Shown here in pieces: positions 19,689 through 28,327 of a DNA stretch of 49,113 nt. The stretch is from an uncultured Pseudomonadota bacterium (GTDB lineage Bacteria > Pseudomonadota > Gammaproteobacteria > Burkholderiales > SG8-41): NCBI GenBank assembly GCA_946885605.1, contig CAMPGR010000011.1, forward strand, positions 1 to 49,113, in the 5' to 3' direction. The notes under the pieces were generated by a model. It was not told the origin of the DNA. It did no database searches and saw only the letters and a program-made list of their open reading frames with translations. Within the stretch, counting starts at the first letter, position 1, and every line of letters begins with the position of its first letter. The translations under genes and the position numbers were made by a program.

Positions 19689-21593
19689 GTGAGCCAGAAC
19701 GTCTATTACGAAGAGGAAGGCGAATTCAAGGTCGGCACGGTCCTCGCCGACAACAATACTTCGCTCCAGGTCGAGGCGCCGCACGGCAAGCGCTCCAAGG
19801 TGAAGGCCTCCGCGGTGCTCTTCCGATTCGAAGCGCCTTCGATCGGAGGCTTCATGGATGCGGCGCAGCGGGAAGCGGAGAAGATAGACGTCGATTTCCT
19901 GTGGCAGTGCTGCGGCGAGGCGGAGTTTTCCTACGAGGCGCTCGCGCAGGAATACTACGGCCGCGCACCGGAGCCGGTGGAGGCGGCGGGCGTGCTGCTG
20001 CGCCTCCATGGCGCGCCGATGTACTTCTACAAGAAGGGGCGCGGGCGCTACAGGGCTGCGCCCGAAGAAGCGCTCAAGGCGGCGCTTGCCGGCATCGAGC
20101 GCAAGAAACAGCAGGCGGCTGCGAAGCAGGCGTACATCGATCAGCTCGTCGCTTCCCGCCTTCCCCCCGAGTTCGCGCCCGTGCTCGACAAGCTGCTGTA
20201 CCGGCCCGATCGCAACAGCATCGAGTGGAAGGCGCTCGAAGAGGCGAGCAACGCGCTCGGAATCGCGCCGGCACACCTGATCGAGCGTTGCGGCGGCATT
20301 CCCTCCACGCACGACTATCACTTCAGGCGCTTTCTCTTCGAGCACTTTCCGCGCGGCACGCAATTCGATCATATGCCCGAAGTGAACGAACCGGAGGCTC
20401 TTCCGGATGCCGGCGTCGAGGCATTCAGCATCGACGACGCGACAACCACCGAAATCGACGATGCCTTCTCACTTACGCGGCTTCCCGAAGGGAACTGGCG
20501 CATCGGCGTGCACATCGCGGCACCGGCGCTCGGCGTGACGCCCGGCTCGCCGCTGGATGCCGCAGCCCGCGAACGGCTCTCGACGGTGTACTACCCGGGG
20601 GGCAAGATCACCATGCTGCCGGATGAGGCGATACGGCGCTACACGCTCGCCGAGCGCCGCGCCTGCCCGGCGCTCTCGCTCTACGTCGAGACGACGCCGG
20701 AGCTCGACGTGATCGCCGTCTCGAACCGGCTCGAGCGCGTTCACGTCGGCGCCAACCTGCGCCACGATGTTCTGGAGGCGCAGTTCAACGAACGGACGAT
20801 CGCCGCGGACGCGATCGAGCACGCGCGCGCACACGAGCTGCGCACGCTGTTGAGGTTCGCGACGAAGCTTGCTCGCGCCCGGCGTGGAGAGGAGGGCGAA
20901 GCGGCGCTGCGCCCGGAGTACGGCTTTCGCGTCGAGAACGACCGGGTCACGATCACGCGGCGCCAGCGCGGGACGCCGATCGACACGCTGGTGTCCGAGC
21001 TCATGATTTTCACCAACCGCGAGTGGGGGCGCCAGCTTGCGACGGCGGGCATCGCCGCGATCTACCGCGTGCAGGGCAATGGCAAGGTTCGCATGAGTAC
21101 CGTGCCCGCGGGGCATGAGGGGCTTGGCGTCGAGCAGTACATCTGGGCAAGCTCCCCGCTTCGCCGTTACGTGGATCTCGTGAACCAGCGCCAGATCCTC
21201 GCGCTCACCCGCGGCGAGCAGCCGCCGTTGCGCCCGGGCGACGAGGCGCTCCTCTCCGCAATGCGCGATTTCGAAATCACGTACGAGGCCTATGCCGAGT
21301 TTCAGCGCACGATGGAGCGTTATTGGTGCCTGCGCTGGATCGTTCAGGAGAACCGAAAGCGCCTCAGCGGCCGCCTCATCCGCGAAAACCTGGTCCGGCT
21401 GGACGCGTTGCCGCTTGTGCTACGCGTGCCTTCGCTGCCGCCGTTGGAAGCGGGCGCCGCGGTCGAGATCGAGGTGCTCGACATCGACTTTCTCGACCTC
21501 GCCTTGCGTGCGGAATTTAGCGGACGTGTCGCGACGCGCCGCGACGATCCCGGTGCAGACGAGGGCCGCGCCGATTCCGCGATTTCACTTTAA
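19689..21593 (+). CDS. RNB-domain 3'-5' exoribonuclease (RNase II/R superfamily)
   Basis: A 634-residue RNB-domain protein that should degrade RNA from the 3' end in the cytoplasm. The N-terminus (VYYEEEGEFKVGTVL, then LQVEAPHGKRSKVKASAVL) is the betaproteobacterial type rather than the cold-shock domains of RNase II or R. The catalytic metal cluster is FSIDDATTTEIDDAFSL near residue 250; the second Asp of the RNase II quartet is Glu here. The GLGVEQYIWASSPLRRYVDL segment carries the conserved arginines near 490. The start is taken as GTG 19689 because the family homology begins there; an upstream TTG at 19596 would add a non-conserved stretch. The gene precedes tonB, aroE and mtgA, an arrangement found in betaproteobacteria. 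Confidence 0.88.
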   Translation: MSQNVYYEEEGEFKVGTVLADNNTSLQVEAPHGKRSKVKASAVLFRFEAPSIGGFMDAAQREAEKIDVDFLWQCCGEAEFSYEALAQEYYGRAPEPVEAAGVLLRLHGAPMYFYKKGRGRYRAAPEEALKAALAGIERKKQQAAAKQAYIDQLVASRLPPEFAPVLDKLLYRPDRNSIEWKALEEASNALGIAPAHLIERCGGIPSTHDYHFRRFLFEHFPRGTQFDHMPEVNEPEALPDAGVEAFSIDDATTTEIDDAFSLTRLPEGNWRIGVHIAAPALGVTPGSPLDAAARERLSTVYYPGGKITMLPDEAIRRYTLAERRACPALSLYVETTPELDVIAVSNRLERVHVGANLRHDVLEAQFNERTIAADAIEHARAHELRTLLRFATKLARARRGEEGEAALRPEYGFRVENDRVTITRRQRGTPIDTLVSELMIFTNREWGRQLATAGIAAIYRVQGNGKVRMSTVPAGHEGLGVEQYIWASSPLRRYVDLVNQRQILALTRGEQPPLRPGDEALLSAMRDFEITYEAYAEFQRTMERYWCLRWIVQENRKRLSGRLIRENLVRLDALPLVLRVPSLPPLEAGAAVEIEVLDIDFLDLALRAEFSGRVATRRDDPGADEGRADSAISL

Positions 21594-21631
21594 CGGCCGA
21601 GTCTAACTTTCTAGCGTGAAAAGTGTTATAT

Positions 21632-21645
21632 GCAGCGGGCGCTGC
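21632..21645. repeat. Short inverted repeat GCAGCGGGCGCTGC in the RNB-tonB gap
   Basis: A perfect 14-bp dyad lies 22 bp before the tonB start, followed by a TAGAAT that could serve as a -10. It may be an operator or a weak attenuator hairpin. There is no T-run, so it is not a clear terminator. Confidence 0.25.
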
Positions 21646-21666
21646 CCTTAGGTAGAATGCCCCGTC

Positions 21667-22683
21667 ATGAGCGCATCGCCAGCCAGGAAGATCGTGCCGC
21701 TTCCACGGCGGGAAGGGCAGCTCGGCAACGCACCGTCGAGCGGCGCCGCGGCTCGCTCCGATAAGCGCATCAGCGATCTCGCGTACCGCCTCCCGGCGAT
21801 CGACCGGGACACTGTTGCGCGCGTCGTCCCGACCCGCATCGAAACCGCGCTGCTCGTTTCGATCGTGCTGCACGTGCTCATCATCGCCACCGTATCGTTC
21901 ACGATGCCGGAAAAGAAGCCGCTCTCGGAGCTCAACCAGCCGCTCGAGGTCGTGCTCGTCAATGCGCAATCCAAAGAGAAGCCGCCGCAAGCCGACGCGC
22001 TAGCGCAGGCGAACTTGGATGGCGGCGGCAATACCGATGCGCCGCGACGTGCGAAGAGCCCGTTCCCGGTGCGCCAGCAGGAAAAGCAGGAAGAGAAGAA
22101 GGCGGTCGCGACGCGCAAGGTGGAGCAGCCGCGGCGCGAAACGCGCCAGCTCATGACGCGCCCGGCGCCCGAGCCGGAAGTCGAAAGCGAGCCGCCGCAG
22201 GTCGCGCCGGAGCCACCGAGCGAGGCGCCGGTTGTGGCGGATGCGAGCGAAATCGTGCGGCGCGGAATGGAGATCGCGCGGCTCGAGGCGCAGATCAGCA
22301 AGCAATGGGACAACTATCAGAAGCGGCCGCGCCGGAAGTTCATCGGCGCGCGCACCCAGGAGTTCCGTTTCGCGCGCTACATCGAGGACTGGCGGCTCAA
22401 GATCGAGCGCATCGGCGAGCTCAACTATCCGCAGGCGGCGCGCGATCAGAAGGCGTACGGCAGCCTCGTCGTGACGGTCTCGATCAAGGCGGACGGGGTG
22501 CTCGAGAAAGTGGAGATCAACCGCCCCTCGGGATGGAAGCTCCTCGACGAGGCGGCGCTGCACATCGTGAAGCTGGCGGCACCGTTTGCGCCGTTCCCTC
22601 CCGATATCGCGAGCGACACCGACATCCTGAGCATCACCCGGACCTGGACCTTCACGCGCTCCGACCAGCTGATCGCTGAATAG
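21667..22683 (+). CDS. tonB: TonB family energy transducer
   Basis: The 338-residue inner-membrane protein spans the periplasm to energise outer-membrane TonB-dependent receptors. Seen: a cytoplasmic N-terminus of about 60 residues, one membrane segment (ETALLVSIVLHVLIIATVSF, about 58-78), a long Lys/Arg/Gln/Glu then Pro/Glu-rich linker (105-190), and a C-terminal TonB domain from about 240 with YPQAARDQKAYGSLVVTVSI and the GVLEKVEINRPSGWKLLDEAAL core. The cytoplasmic N-terminal extension is longer than in E. coli TonB and typical of betaproteobacteria. No exbB or exbD is adjacent. aroE follows after 15 bp, so they are probably co-transcribed. Confidence 0.9.
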   Translation: MSASPARKIVPLPRREGQLGNAPSSGAAARSDKRISDLAYRLPAIDRDTVARVVPTRIETALLVSIVLHVLIIATVSFTMPEKKPLSELNQPLEVVLVNAQSKEKPPQADALAQANLDGGGNTDAPRRAKSPFPVRQQEKQEEKKAVATRKVEQPRRETRQLMTRPAPEPEVESEPPQVAPEPPSEAPVVADASEIVRRGMEIARLEAQISKQWDNYQKRPRRKFIGARTQEFRFARYIEDWRLKIERIGELNYPQAARDQKAYGSLVVTVSIKADGVLEKVEINRPSGWKLLDEAALHIVKLAAPFAPFPPDIASDTDILSITRTWTFTRSDQLIAE

Positions 22684-22698
22684 GGATCCCGGACGCCC

Positions 22699-23523
22699 AT
22701 GACGGACAAGTATGCGGTCGTCGGCAATCCGGTAGTCCACAGCAAGTCTCCCTTCATACACGCCGAATTCGCCCGGCAGACCGGGCACGACATTTCGTAT
22801 GCGCCGGTGCTTGCGCCGCGCGACGGCTTTGCCGAGGTCGTGCTCGGGTTTCGCGATGCGGGCGGATGCGGCATGAACGTGACCCTGCCCTTCAAGCACG
22901 AGGCGTGGTCGCTTGCGACGCGCCGCGAAGGGTTTGCGGAAGCGGCCGGCGCGGTGAACACGCTCGCGTTCCGTGCACGCGAGATCGTGGGCTACAACAC
23001 GGACGGCGTCGGGCTGGTGCGCGACATCCAGCACAACCTCGGGTGCGCTATTGCCGCGCGCCGCGTGCTGCTCATGGGTGCAGGAGGCGCGGCGTACGGG
23101 GTCCTCGAGCCCCTCATGCGCGAACGGCCGGCGCGGCTCGTCATCGCAAACCGCACGCCCGACAAGGCCGAAGCGCTCGCCGCCCATTTCCGGGGACTCG
23201 CGCAGTTCGCGGCGCACGGCATGGACGGCTGCGGTTACAGCGCGCTCGACGAGCCGTTCGATATCCTGATCAACGCCACGTCGGCCGGTCTCGACGACGA
23301 AATGCCGGAGGTTCCCGGCACGAGTGTCGCGCCGGGAGCGCTCGCGTACGACATGGTGTACGGTCGAGCGACGCCTTTCCTCGAATTCGCGCGCGCGCGC
23401 GGTGCCCGGATTTACGACGGCACCGGCATGCTGGTCGAGCAGGCCGCGGAGTCCTTTTTCGTATGGCGCGGCGTGCGGCCGCAGACGGCTCCTGTCATTG
23501 CGAAGTTGAGGAAGAGGGATTGA
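22699..23523 (+). CDS. aroE: Shikimate dehydrogenase
   Basis: AroE reduces 3-dehydroshikimate to shikimate with NADPH in aromatic amino-acid synthesis. It is 274 residues, normal length. Motifs: NPVVHSKSPFIHAEFARQTG (shikimate-binding Ser pair, residues 10-29), NVTLPFKHEA with catalytic Lys near 66, NTDGVGLVRDI with Asp near 103, glycine-rich NADP loop GAGGAAYGV near 129, and the NRTPDKAEAL NADP-selective segment. It lies 15 bp after tonB and 17 bp before mtgA. Confidence 0.96.
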   Translation: MTDKYAVVGNPVVHSKSPFIHAEFARQTGHDISYAPVLAPRDGFAEVVLGFRDAGGCGMNVTLPFKHEAWSLATRREGFAEAAGAVNTLAFRAREIVGYNTDGVGLVRDIQHNLGCAIAARRVLLMGAGGAAYGVLEPLMRERPARLVIANRTPDKAEALAAHFRGLAQFAAHGMDGCGYSALDEPFDILINATSAGLDDEMPEVPGTSVAPGALAYDMVYGRATPFLEFARARGARIYDGTGMLVEQAAESFFVWRGVRPQTAPVIAKLRKRD

Positions 23524-23540
23524 GGCCGCATGCGGGCGGC

Positions 23541-24239
23541 ATGTTGAGCGCGGCATGGCGGTGGTCGTGGCGGCTCGTGCTGCTTGCGCTCATCGCGCTG
23601 ACGCTCATCCAGTTCTGGTTCGCCGTTCACATCTGGTACTGGAGCGGGCACAACCCCGAAATGACCGCATTCATGCAGGACCGGCTCGAGAGAACGCGCG
23701 AGAGGAATCCCAGGGCCGCGCTCAGGCATCAATGGGTGCCCTATTCGCGCATCTCGGTGCATTTGAAGCGCGCCATCGTCGCGGCCGAGGACGCGAAGTT
23801 TCTCGATCACGGCGGCTTCGATTGGGACGCGATGCAGAAGGCCTACGAGCGCAATCTGCAGCGGGGCAAGGTCGTCGCCGGCGGCTCCACCATCAGCCAG
23901 CAGCTCGCCAAGAACCTTTTTCTCTCCAGCGACCGATCGTGGTGGCGCAAGGCGCAGGAAGCCGTGATCACGCTCATGATCGAAACCATCATGAGCAAGC
24001 GCCGGATCCTGGAGATCTACCTCAACGTGATCGAATGGGGCGATGGCGTCTTCGGCGCGGAGGCGGCGGCGCGCTATCACTACGGCACCTCGGCAGCGAA
24101 CGTGAATGGCGCGCAGGCCGCCCGGCTCGCGGCGATGGTGCCGAGCCCGCGCCGCTACGGCCCGGGACAGACGACGGCCTATCTCGCGCGGCGCACCGAG
24201 ATCATCCTCGCCCGCATGCCGGCGGCGCGCGTGCCGTAA
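23541..24239 (+). CDS. mtgA: Monofunctional biosynthetic peptidoglycan transglycosylase
   Basis: MtgA polymerises lipid II glycan strands on the periplasmic face of the inner membrane. It is 232 residues with an N-terminal membrane anchor (LVLLALIALTLIQFWF, about 12-27) and a GT51 domain. Catalytic Glu83 is in AAEDAKFLDHGGFDW, followed by GGSTISQQLAKNLFLS, RILEIYLNVIEWGDGVFGAE and the final AMVPSPRRYGP motif. There is no transpeptidase domain, so it is not a bifunctional PBP. The start is ATG 23541, 17 bp after aroE. Confidence 0.95.
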   Translation: MLSAAWRWSWRLVLLALIALTLIQFWFAVHIWYWSGHNPEMTAFMQDRLERTRERNPRAALRHQWVPYSRISVHLKRAIVAAEDAKFLDHGGFDWDAMQKAYERNLQRGKVVAGGSTISQQLAKNLFLSSDRSWWRKAQEAVITLMIETIMSKRRILEIYLNVIEWGDGVFGAEAAARYHYGTSAANVNGAQAARLAAMVPSPRRYGPGQTTAYLARRTEIILARMPAARVP

Positions 24240-24325
24240 GGTCCCCGGCGCGGCGTGTGCCCATTTCGGGAAAGATGCGCTAAAGTGCTGCTTCGCCATT
24301 CTGGCGCGACAACCGGAGACGAAGT

Positions 24326-24901
24326 ATGCAAAGAAGAACATTTCTTTCGGCCCTCGGTGCCCTGGGCGTTGCGGGCGTCGCCCGGGCCTCCGATCAGCGC
24401 ATGCCGCTGCTCGCGCAGGCGCAACCGCGCACGCGCACGCCGGACGTGATCTTTGTGCCGACGCCGAACGATGTGGTCAACAAGATGCTCGAGATGGCGA
24501 AGGTGACCGCGAAGGACGTGGTCTACGACCTGGGCTGCGGCGACGGGCGCATCGTCATCACTGCTACGCAGCGCTACGGCTGCCGCGGCGTGGGCATCGA
24601 CATCGACCCCGAGCGCATCCGCGAAGCGACCGGCAACGTGCAGAAGGCGAAGGTCGCCGACAAGGTGAAGCTGATCCAGGGCGATCTCTTCGAGACCGAC
24701 ATCGGCGAAGCGACGGTTGTCACGCTCTATCTCCTCACCGAGCTCAACCTGAAGCTGCGTCCCAAGCTGATGAAAGAGCTGCGACCGGGCACCCGGGTCG
24801 TGTCGCATGCATTCGCCATGGGCGACTGGAAACCGGAGCGCACGGAGCAGGTGAACGGGGCCTCCGTCTATCTGTGGCGGATCCCGCCCCGCAAGGCTTG
24901 A
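24326..24901 (+). CDS. Class I SAM-dependent methyltransferase with a twin-arginine-type leader
   Basis: A 191-residue protein with SAM-binding motif I VYDLGCGDGRIVI (residues about 66-78), then GVGIDIDPERI and LIQGDLFETDI. The motifs belong to the Rossmann methyltransferase superfamily. Unusually the first 23 residues read MQRRTFLSALGALGVAGVAR ending in ASD, an RR-x-F-L leader followed by a hydrophobic stretch and an AxA-like site, which predicts Tat export or membrane anchoring. SAM is cytoplasmic, so export would be puzzling unless the protein folds with SAM before transport. The substrate is unknown. It precedes the molybdenum hydroxylase genes by 211 bp. Confidence 0.78.
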   Translation: MQRRTFLSALGALGVAGVARASDQRMPLLAQAQPRTRTPDVIFVPTPNDVVNKMLEMAKVTAKDVVYDLGCGDGRIVITATQRYGCRGVGIDIDPERIREATGNVQKAKVADKVKLIQGDLFETDIGEATVVTLYLLTELNLKLRPKLMKELRPGTRVVSHAFAMGDWKPERTEQVNGASVYLWRIPPRKA

Positions 24902-24967
24902 AGCGCTCGACGTCCGGAACGTGGACGCTTGACCGGGCCCGCAAGGCGGCCTAATGTTGCAGGCGCC

Positions 24968-24989
24968 GGCGCCCCTGTTCACGGGCGCC
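24968..24989. terminator. GC-rich stem-loop after the methyltransferase gene
   Basis: GGCGCCC and GGGCGCC form a perfect 7-bp stem with an 8-nt loop, 67 bp past the methyltransferase stop. No U-tract follows, so terminator function is tentative. The remaining 24902-25112 gap holds no recognisable gene. Confidence 0.3.
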
Positions 24990-25112
24990 AACCACCGCGG
25001 CGAGACGACCGCGGGCCACGAAGTTACTCCGAGGAGATCGGACAGCGTGCCTGCCGCGCGAGCGGCGGCGCTGTATCGCCTGATCAATCGAGGACCGCAA
25101 CGGGAGTGACTC

Positions 25113-25652
25113 ATGATTCAGCTCAATATCAACGGCAAGAGCCACAAGGCGGAGGTCGAAGCCGATACGCCGCTCTTGTGGGTCCTGCGGGAGCAGGTCG
25201 GACTGACCGGGACCAAATACGGGTGCGGCGTCGCGGCATGCGGTGCGTGCACCGTCCACATCGACGGTGAAGCGGTGCGCTCGTGCTCGATCCCCGTGTC
25301 CGCGGCAGCCGGCAAGCGCATCGTGACGATCGAGGGCTTGTCGCCGAATCACTCGCATCCTGTGCAGAAGGCCTGGGCCGAGCTCGACGTTCCACAGTGC
25401 GGATACTGCCAGTCGGGGCAGATCATGGCGGCGGCGGCGCTCCTCGCGAAGAAACCGAAACCCACCGACAAGGACATCGACGAGGCGATGACCAACCTCT
25501 GCCGCTGCGGTACCTATCAACGTATCCGCGCGGCGATTCATCTCGCGGCTGGATCGGGCAAGCGCGGTGGTTCGATCATCCATATGGGCGCCAGCGCTGC
25601 GCCGGGGGACGAGCCGGCAGCGGAAACAGCGACCGGCACCCCCCAAGCGTGA
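25113..25652 (+). CDS. (2Fe-2S) subunit of an isoquinoline 1-oxidoreductase-like molybdenum hydroxylase
   Basis: A 179-residue small electron-transfer subunit of the xanthine dehydrogenase family. A plant-ferredoxin-type cluster binds C38, C43, C46 and C58 ([13 protein letters not shown]), and an all-helical second domain binds the other [2Fe-2S] cluster through C96, C99, C130 and C132 (QCGYCQSG and LCRCGTY). It has no leader and probably travels with the Tat-exported large subunit. A short Gly/Ala/Ser-rich tail extends beyond the usual length of about 150. GGGAG lies before the ATG. Ten bases separate it from the large-subunit gene. Confidence 0.92.
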   Translation: MIQLNINGKSHKAEVEADTPLLWVLREQVGLTGTKYGCGVAACGACTVHIDGEAVRSCSIPVSAAAGKRIVTIEGLSPNHSHPVQKAWAELDVPQCGYCQSGQIMAAAALLAKKPKPTDKDIDEAMTNLCRCGTYQRIRAAIHLAAGSGKRGGSIIHMGASAAPGDEPAAETATGTPQA

Positions 25653-25662
25653 GGAGCGAGCC

Positions 25663-27873
25663 ATGAAGAAAGTGATTTCCGCCCAATCTCCGAATCTTTC
25701 ACGCCGCGAATTCATCGTCGGCTCAGCGGCTGCCGGCGGCGGCCTCGCGCTCGGCTTCCGGCTGCCGTTCGGCGGTAACGCCTTCGCTGCGCAGAGCGCA
25801 GCGGCCGCCGCGCCTGAAGTCAATGCATGGGTCGTCGTGAAGCCGGACGATACGTGCGTCATACGCATCGCGCGTGCTGAGATGGGGCAGGGCACGCATA
25901 CAGGCCTTGCCCAGCTCGTCGCCGAAGAGCTCGAATGCGACTGGAAAAAGGTTGCGATCGAGCCCATCACGCCGGGGCAGAACCTTGCGCGCAAGCGCGT
26001 GTGGCGCGACATGGCAACCGGCGGCAGCCGCGGCATCCGCGGCTCCCAGGATTACGTCCGGCGCGGCGGCGCTGCGGCGCGAATGATGCTTCTGCAGGCG
26101 GCCGCCGATCAATGGAAGGTGCCCGTGGGGGAACTCACGGTTGCGAACGGCATCATCACGCACGCCGCTTCGGGGCGCACCACGAGCTACGGTAAGGTCG
26201 CAGCCGCCGCAGCGAAACTGTCGCCGCCCGACCCGAAGAGCATCACGCTCAAGGAACCGAAGAGCTGGAAGGTCGCCGGCAAGCCGATGAAGCGGCTCGA
26301 CACCGCCGAGAAATTGAACGGCAGCAAGACGTTCTCGATCGACGTCAAGCTCCCCGGCATGCTGCACGCGGCGGTGAAAGCCTGTCCGGTGTTCGGCGGC
26401 AAGCTCGTGAGCTACGACGAATCGAAGATCAAGAGCCTGCCCGGGGTGCGCGGCGCGGTGAAAGTGAACGACTCGACGGTCGCGGTCGTTGCGGATACCT
26501 GGTGGCACGCCAAGAAGGCGCTCGATGCGCTGCCCATCGTGTGGGACGAGGGTCCCGGGGCCAACCAGTCGAGCGCCACGATTGCCGCTTACCTCAAGGA
26601 GGGGCTCACTTCCAGCGAGAACGTGTTCGCGGGAACGAACGGCGGCGACGCGCAGAAGGCGATAGCGGGCGCGGCGAAAAAAGTCGAAGCGGTGTATGCC
26701 GCGCCGTTCGTTGCCCACGCGTGTATGGAGCCGATGAACTGCACGGTGCGTATCAGCGCGGACAAGGCCGAGGTGTGGATGCCGAGCCAGAACGCGGAAG
26801 CGTCGCTTGCCGCGCTCTCGACGACGGCGGGCGTGCCGCTGGAGAAGTGCGAAGCCTACAATCACGGGCTGGGTGGCGGTTTCGGGCGCCGCGGCGGCAC
26901 GCAGGACTACGTGCGCCAGGCGGCGGCCATCGCGAAGCAGTTTCCCGGCGTGCCCGTGAAGATGATATGGAGTCGCGAGGAAGACCAGGCGCACGATTTC
27001 TATCGGCCGATCACGCACTGCAAGCTCGCCGCCGGGTTGGATCAGAACGGCAATCTCGCCGGGCTGCACATCCGCGTATCCGGGCAATCGATCAACGCTT
27101 ATCTTGCGCCTCACAACATCAAGGACGGCAAGGACCGCAGGCAACTCCAGGGCTACTGGCCCGAGGCAGGGGATGCGCAGTTCGGCTACACCGTTCCGAA
27201 TCTCCTCATCGAGTACGCGATGCGCAATACCCACGTGCCGGTCGGCCCGTGGCGCGGCGTGAACACGAACCAGAACGGGTACTTTCTCGAGTGCTTCATG
27301 GACGAAGTGGCGCGAGCGGCGGGCAAGGACCCGCTCGAATTCCGCCGCGCGCTCATGAAGTATCATCCTAAGCATCTCGGCGTGCTCAATGCCGCTGCCG
27401 AAAAAGGCGGCTGGGGCAAGCCGCTTCCCGCGGGCGTCCACCGCGGCATCGCGCAGTTCATGGGCTACGGCAGCTATTCCGCCGCGGTAGCGGAGGTTTC
27501 GGTGAGCGGCAAGGGCGAAGTGAAGGTCCACCGCATGGTGCTCGCGCTCGATTCCGGGCACGCCGTCAATCCCGACCAGATTGCAGCGCAAGTCGAAGGC
27601 TCGGTCGCCTATGCGCTCAGCACGTTCCACAGCGAATGCTCGGTGGACAAGGGGCGCATCGTGGAGCTCAACTTCCACGACTACCGCCTCGCGCGCCTCT
27701 CTGAGATGCCCAAGGTCGAGACCGTCATCGTCCCGACCTACGATTTCTGGGGCGGCGTGGGCGAGCCGACGATTTGCGTCGTGGTCCCCGCGGTGCTGAA
27801 TGCAGTGCGCGCGGCAACTGGCAAGTCGGTGCGCAGCCTCCCGCTCAAGCATCACGGCATGACGCTCGTCTGA
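25663..27873 (+). CDS. Molybdopterin-binding catalytic subunit of a periplasmic molybdenum hydroxylase (IorB-like)
   Basis: A 736-residue catalytic subunit that should hydroxylate aldehydes or N-heterocycles with water-derived oxygen. The N-terminus has a Tat signal, LSRREFIVGSAAAGGG, with cleavage near AFA (about residue 44). Cofactor-binding segments are seen: RAEMGQGTHTGLAQLVAEEL, GGGFGRRGGTQDYVRQAA and near the C-terminus WGGVGEPTICVVVP, containing the catalytic Glu. The single-chain form lacking an FAD subunit is the isoquinoline oxidoreductase/aldehyde dehydrogenase type, whose electrons usually go to a c-type cytochrome. GAGGAG precedes the ATG. The next gene, 20 bp downstream, encodes a c-type cytochrome (SoxX). 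The substrate is not determinable. Confidence 0.92.
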   Translation: MKKVISAQSPNLSRREFIVGSAAAGGGLALGFRLPFGGNAFAAQSAAAAAPEVNAWVVVKPDDTCVIRIARAEMGQGTHTGLAQLVAEELECDWKKVAIEPITPGQNLARKRVWRDMATGGSRGIRGSQDYVRRGGAAARMMLLQAAADQWKVPVGELTVANGIITHAASGRTTSYGKVAAAAAKLSPPDPKSITLKEPKSWKVAGKPMKRLDTAEKLNGSKTFSIDVKLPGMLHAAVKACPVFGGKLVSYDESKIKSLPGVRGAVKVNDSTVAVVADTWWHAKKALDALPIVWDEGPGANQSSATIAAYLKEGLTSSENVFAGTNGGDAQKAIAGAAKKVEAVYAAPFVAHACMEPMNCTVRISADKAEVWMPSQNAEASLAALSTTAGVPLEKCEAYNHGLGGGFGRRGGTQDYVRQAAAIAKQFPGVPVKMIWSREEDQAHDFYRPITHCKLAAGLDQNGNLAGLHIRVSGQSINAYLAPHNIKDGKDRRQLQGYWPEAGDAQFGYTVPNLLIEYAMRNTHVPVGPWRGVNTNQNGYFLECFMDEVARAAGKDPLEFRRALMKYHPKHLGVLNAAAEKGGWGKPLPAGVHRGIAQFMGYGSYSAAVAEVSVSGKGEVKVHRMVLALDSGHAVNPDQIAAQVEGSVAYALSTFHSECSVDKGRIVELNFHDYRLARLSEMPKVETVIVPTYDFWGGVGEPTICVVVPAVLNAVRAATGKSVRSLPLKHHGMTLV

Positions 27874-27892
27874 CGGCGCTCTGAAGACCTGC

Positions 27893-28327
27893 GTGCGTTG
27901 GTTCGGGTGTATGCTGCTCTCGGGCGTTGCGGCCTGTGCTTCTCCGCCCCCGGCGCTCGTCCCTTACCGCGTTGCGGGCGACGCGATTCCCGAGCCGCTC
28001 GCGGCACCGGGCGATGCGGCGCGCGGGCGCGAGGTGATCGTCGGACGGGATGGAAACTGCCTGCTGTGCCACGTCGTTCCGGAAACCGGAAAGCGCTTCA
28101 TGGGCGACGTGGGGCCATCCCTCGCCGGCGTCGGCTCGCGCTTCACCGCCGGACAGATGCGGCTGCGGATCGTCGATACCATGCGGTTGAACCCCAACAC
28201 CGTCATGCCGTCCTATTACCGGGTGCACGGCTTGAACCAGGTGGCCGAGCCGTGGCGCGGCACGCCGATCCTGAACGCGCAACAGATCGAGGACGTCATC
28301 GCTTATTTGCAGACGCTGCGTCGATGA
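27893..28327 (+). CDS. soxX: SoxX-like monoheme c-type cytochrome, probable lipoprotein
   Basis: SoxX pairs with SoxA in the periplasmic SoxAX cytochrome that oxidatively couples thiosulfate to SoxY. The 144 residues contain one heme site, CLLCH (56-60), and the candidate Met ligand at 105 in NTVMPSYYR. The GDVGPSLAGVGSRF segment and the GTPILNAQQIEDVIAYLQTL C-terminus are the SoxX pattern. A lipobox-like LLSGVAAC with Cys15 suggests membrane anchoring on the periplasmic side. The GTG at 27893 is used; an ATG at 27911 would remove most of the leader. It overlaps soxY by 4 bp. Position alone could suggest a cytochrome partner for the upstream molybdenum hydroxylase, but the sequence fits SoxX best. 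Confidence 0.85.
   Translation: MRWFGCMLLSGVAACASPPPALVPYRVAGDAIPEPLAAPGDAARGREVIVGRDGNCLLCHVVPETGKRFMGDVGPSLAGVGSRFTAGQMRLRIVDTMRLNPNTVMPSYYRVHGLNQVAEPWRGTPILNAQQIEDVIAYLQTLRR

Noticed and set aside
25723..27855. 710-codon minus-strand open frame opposite the molybdenum hydroxylase
   Set aside because: Shadow of the catalytic subunit, which has Tat signal and cofactor motifs.
27893..28327. The cytochrome after the molybdenum hydroxylase as a dedicated AdhC-type subunit
   Set aside because: It is a small monoheme protein with the SoxX pattern and is coupled to soxY; dedicated hydroxylase cytochromes are usually multiheme and larger.
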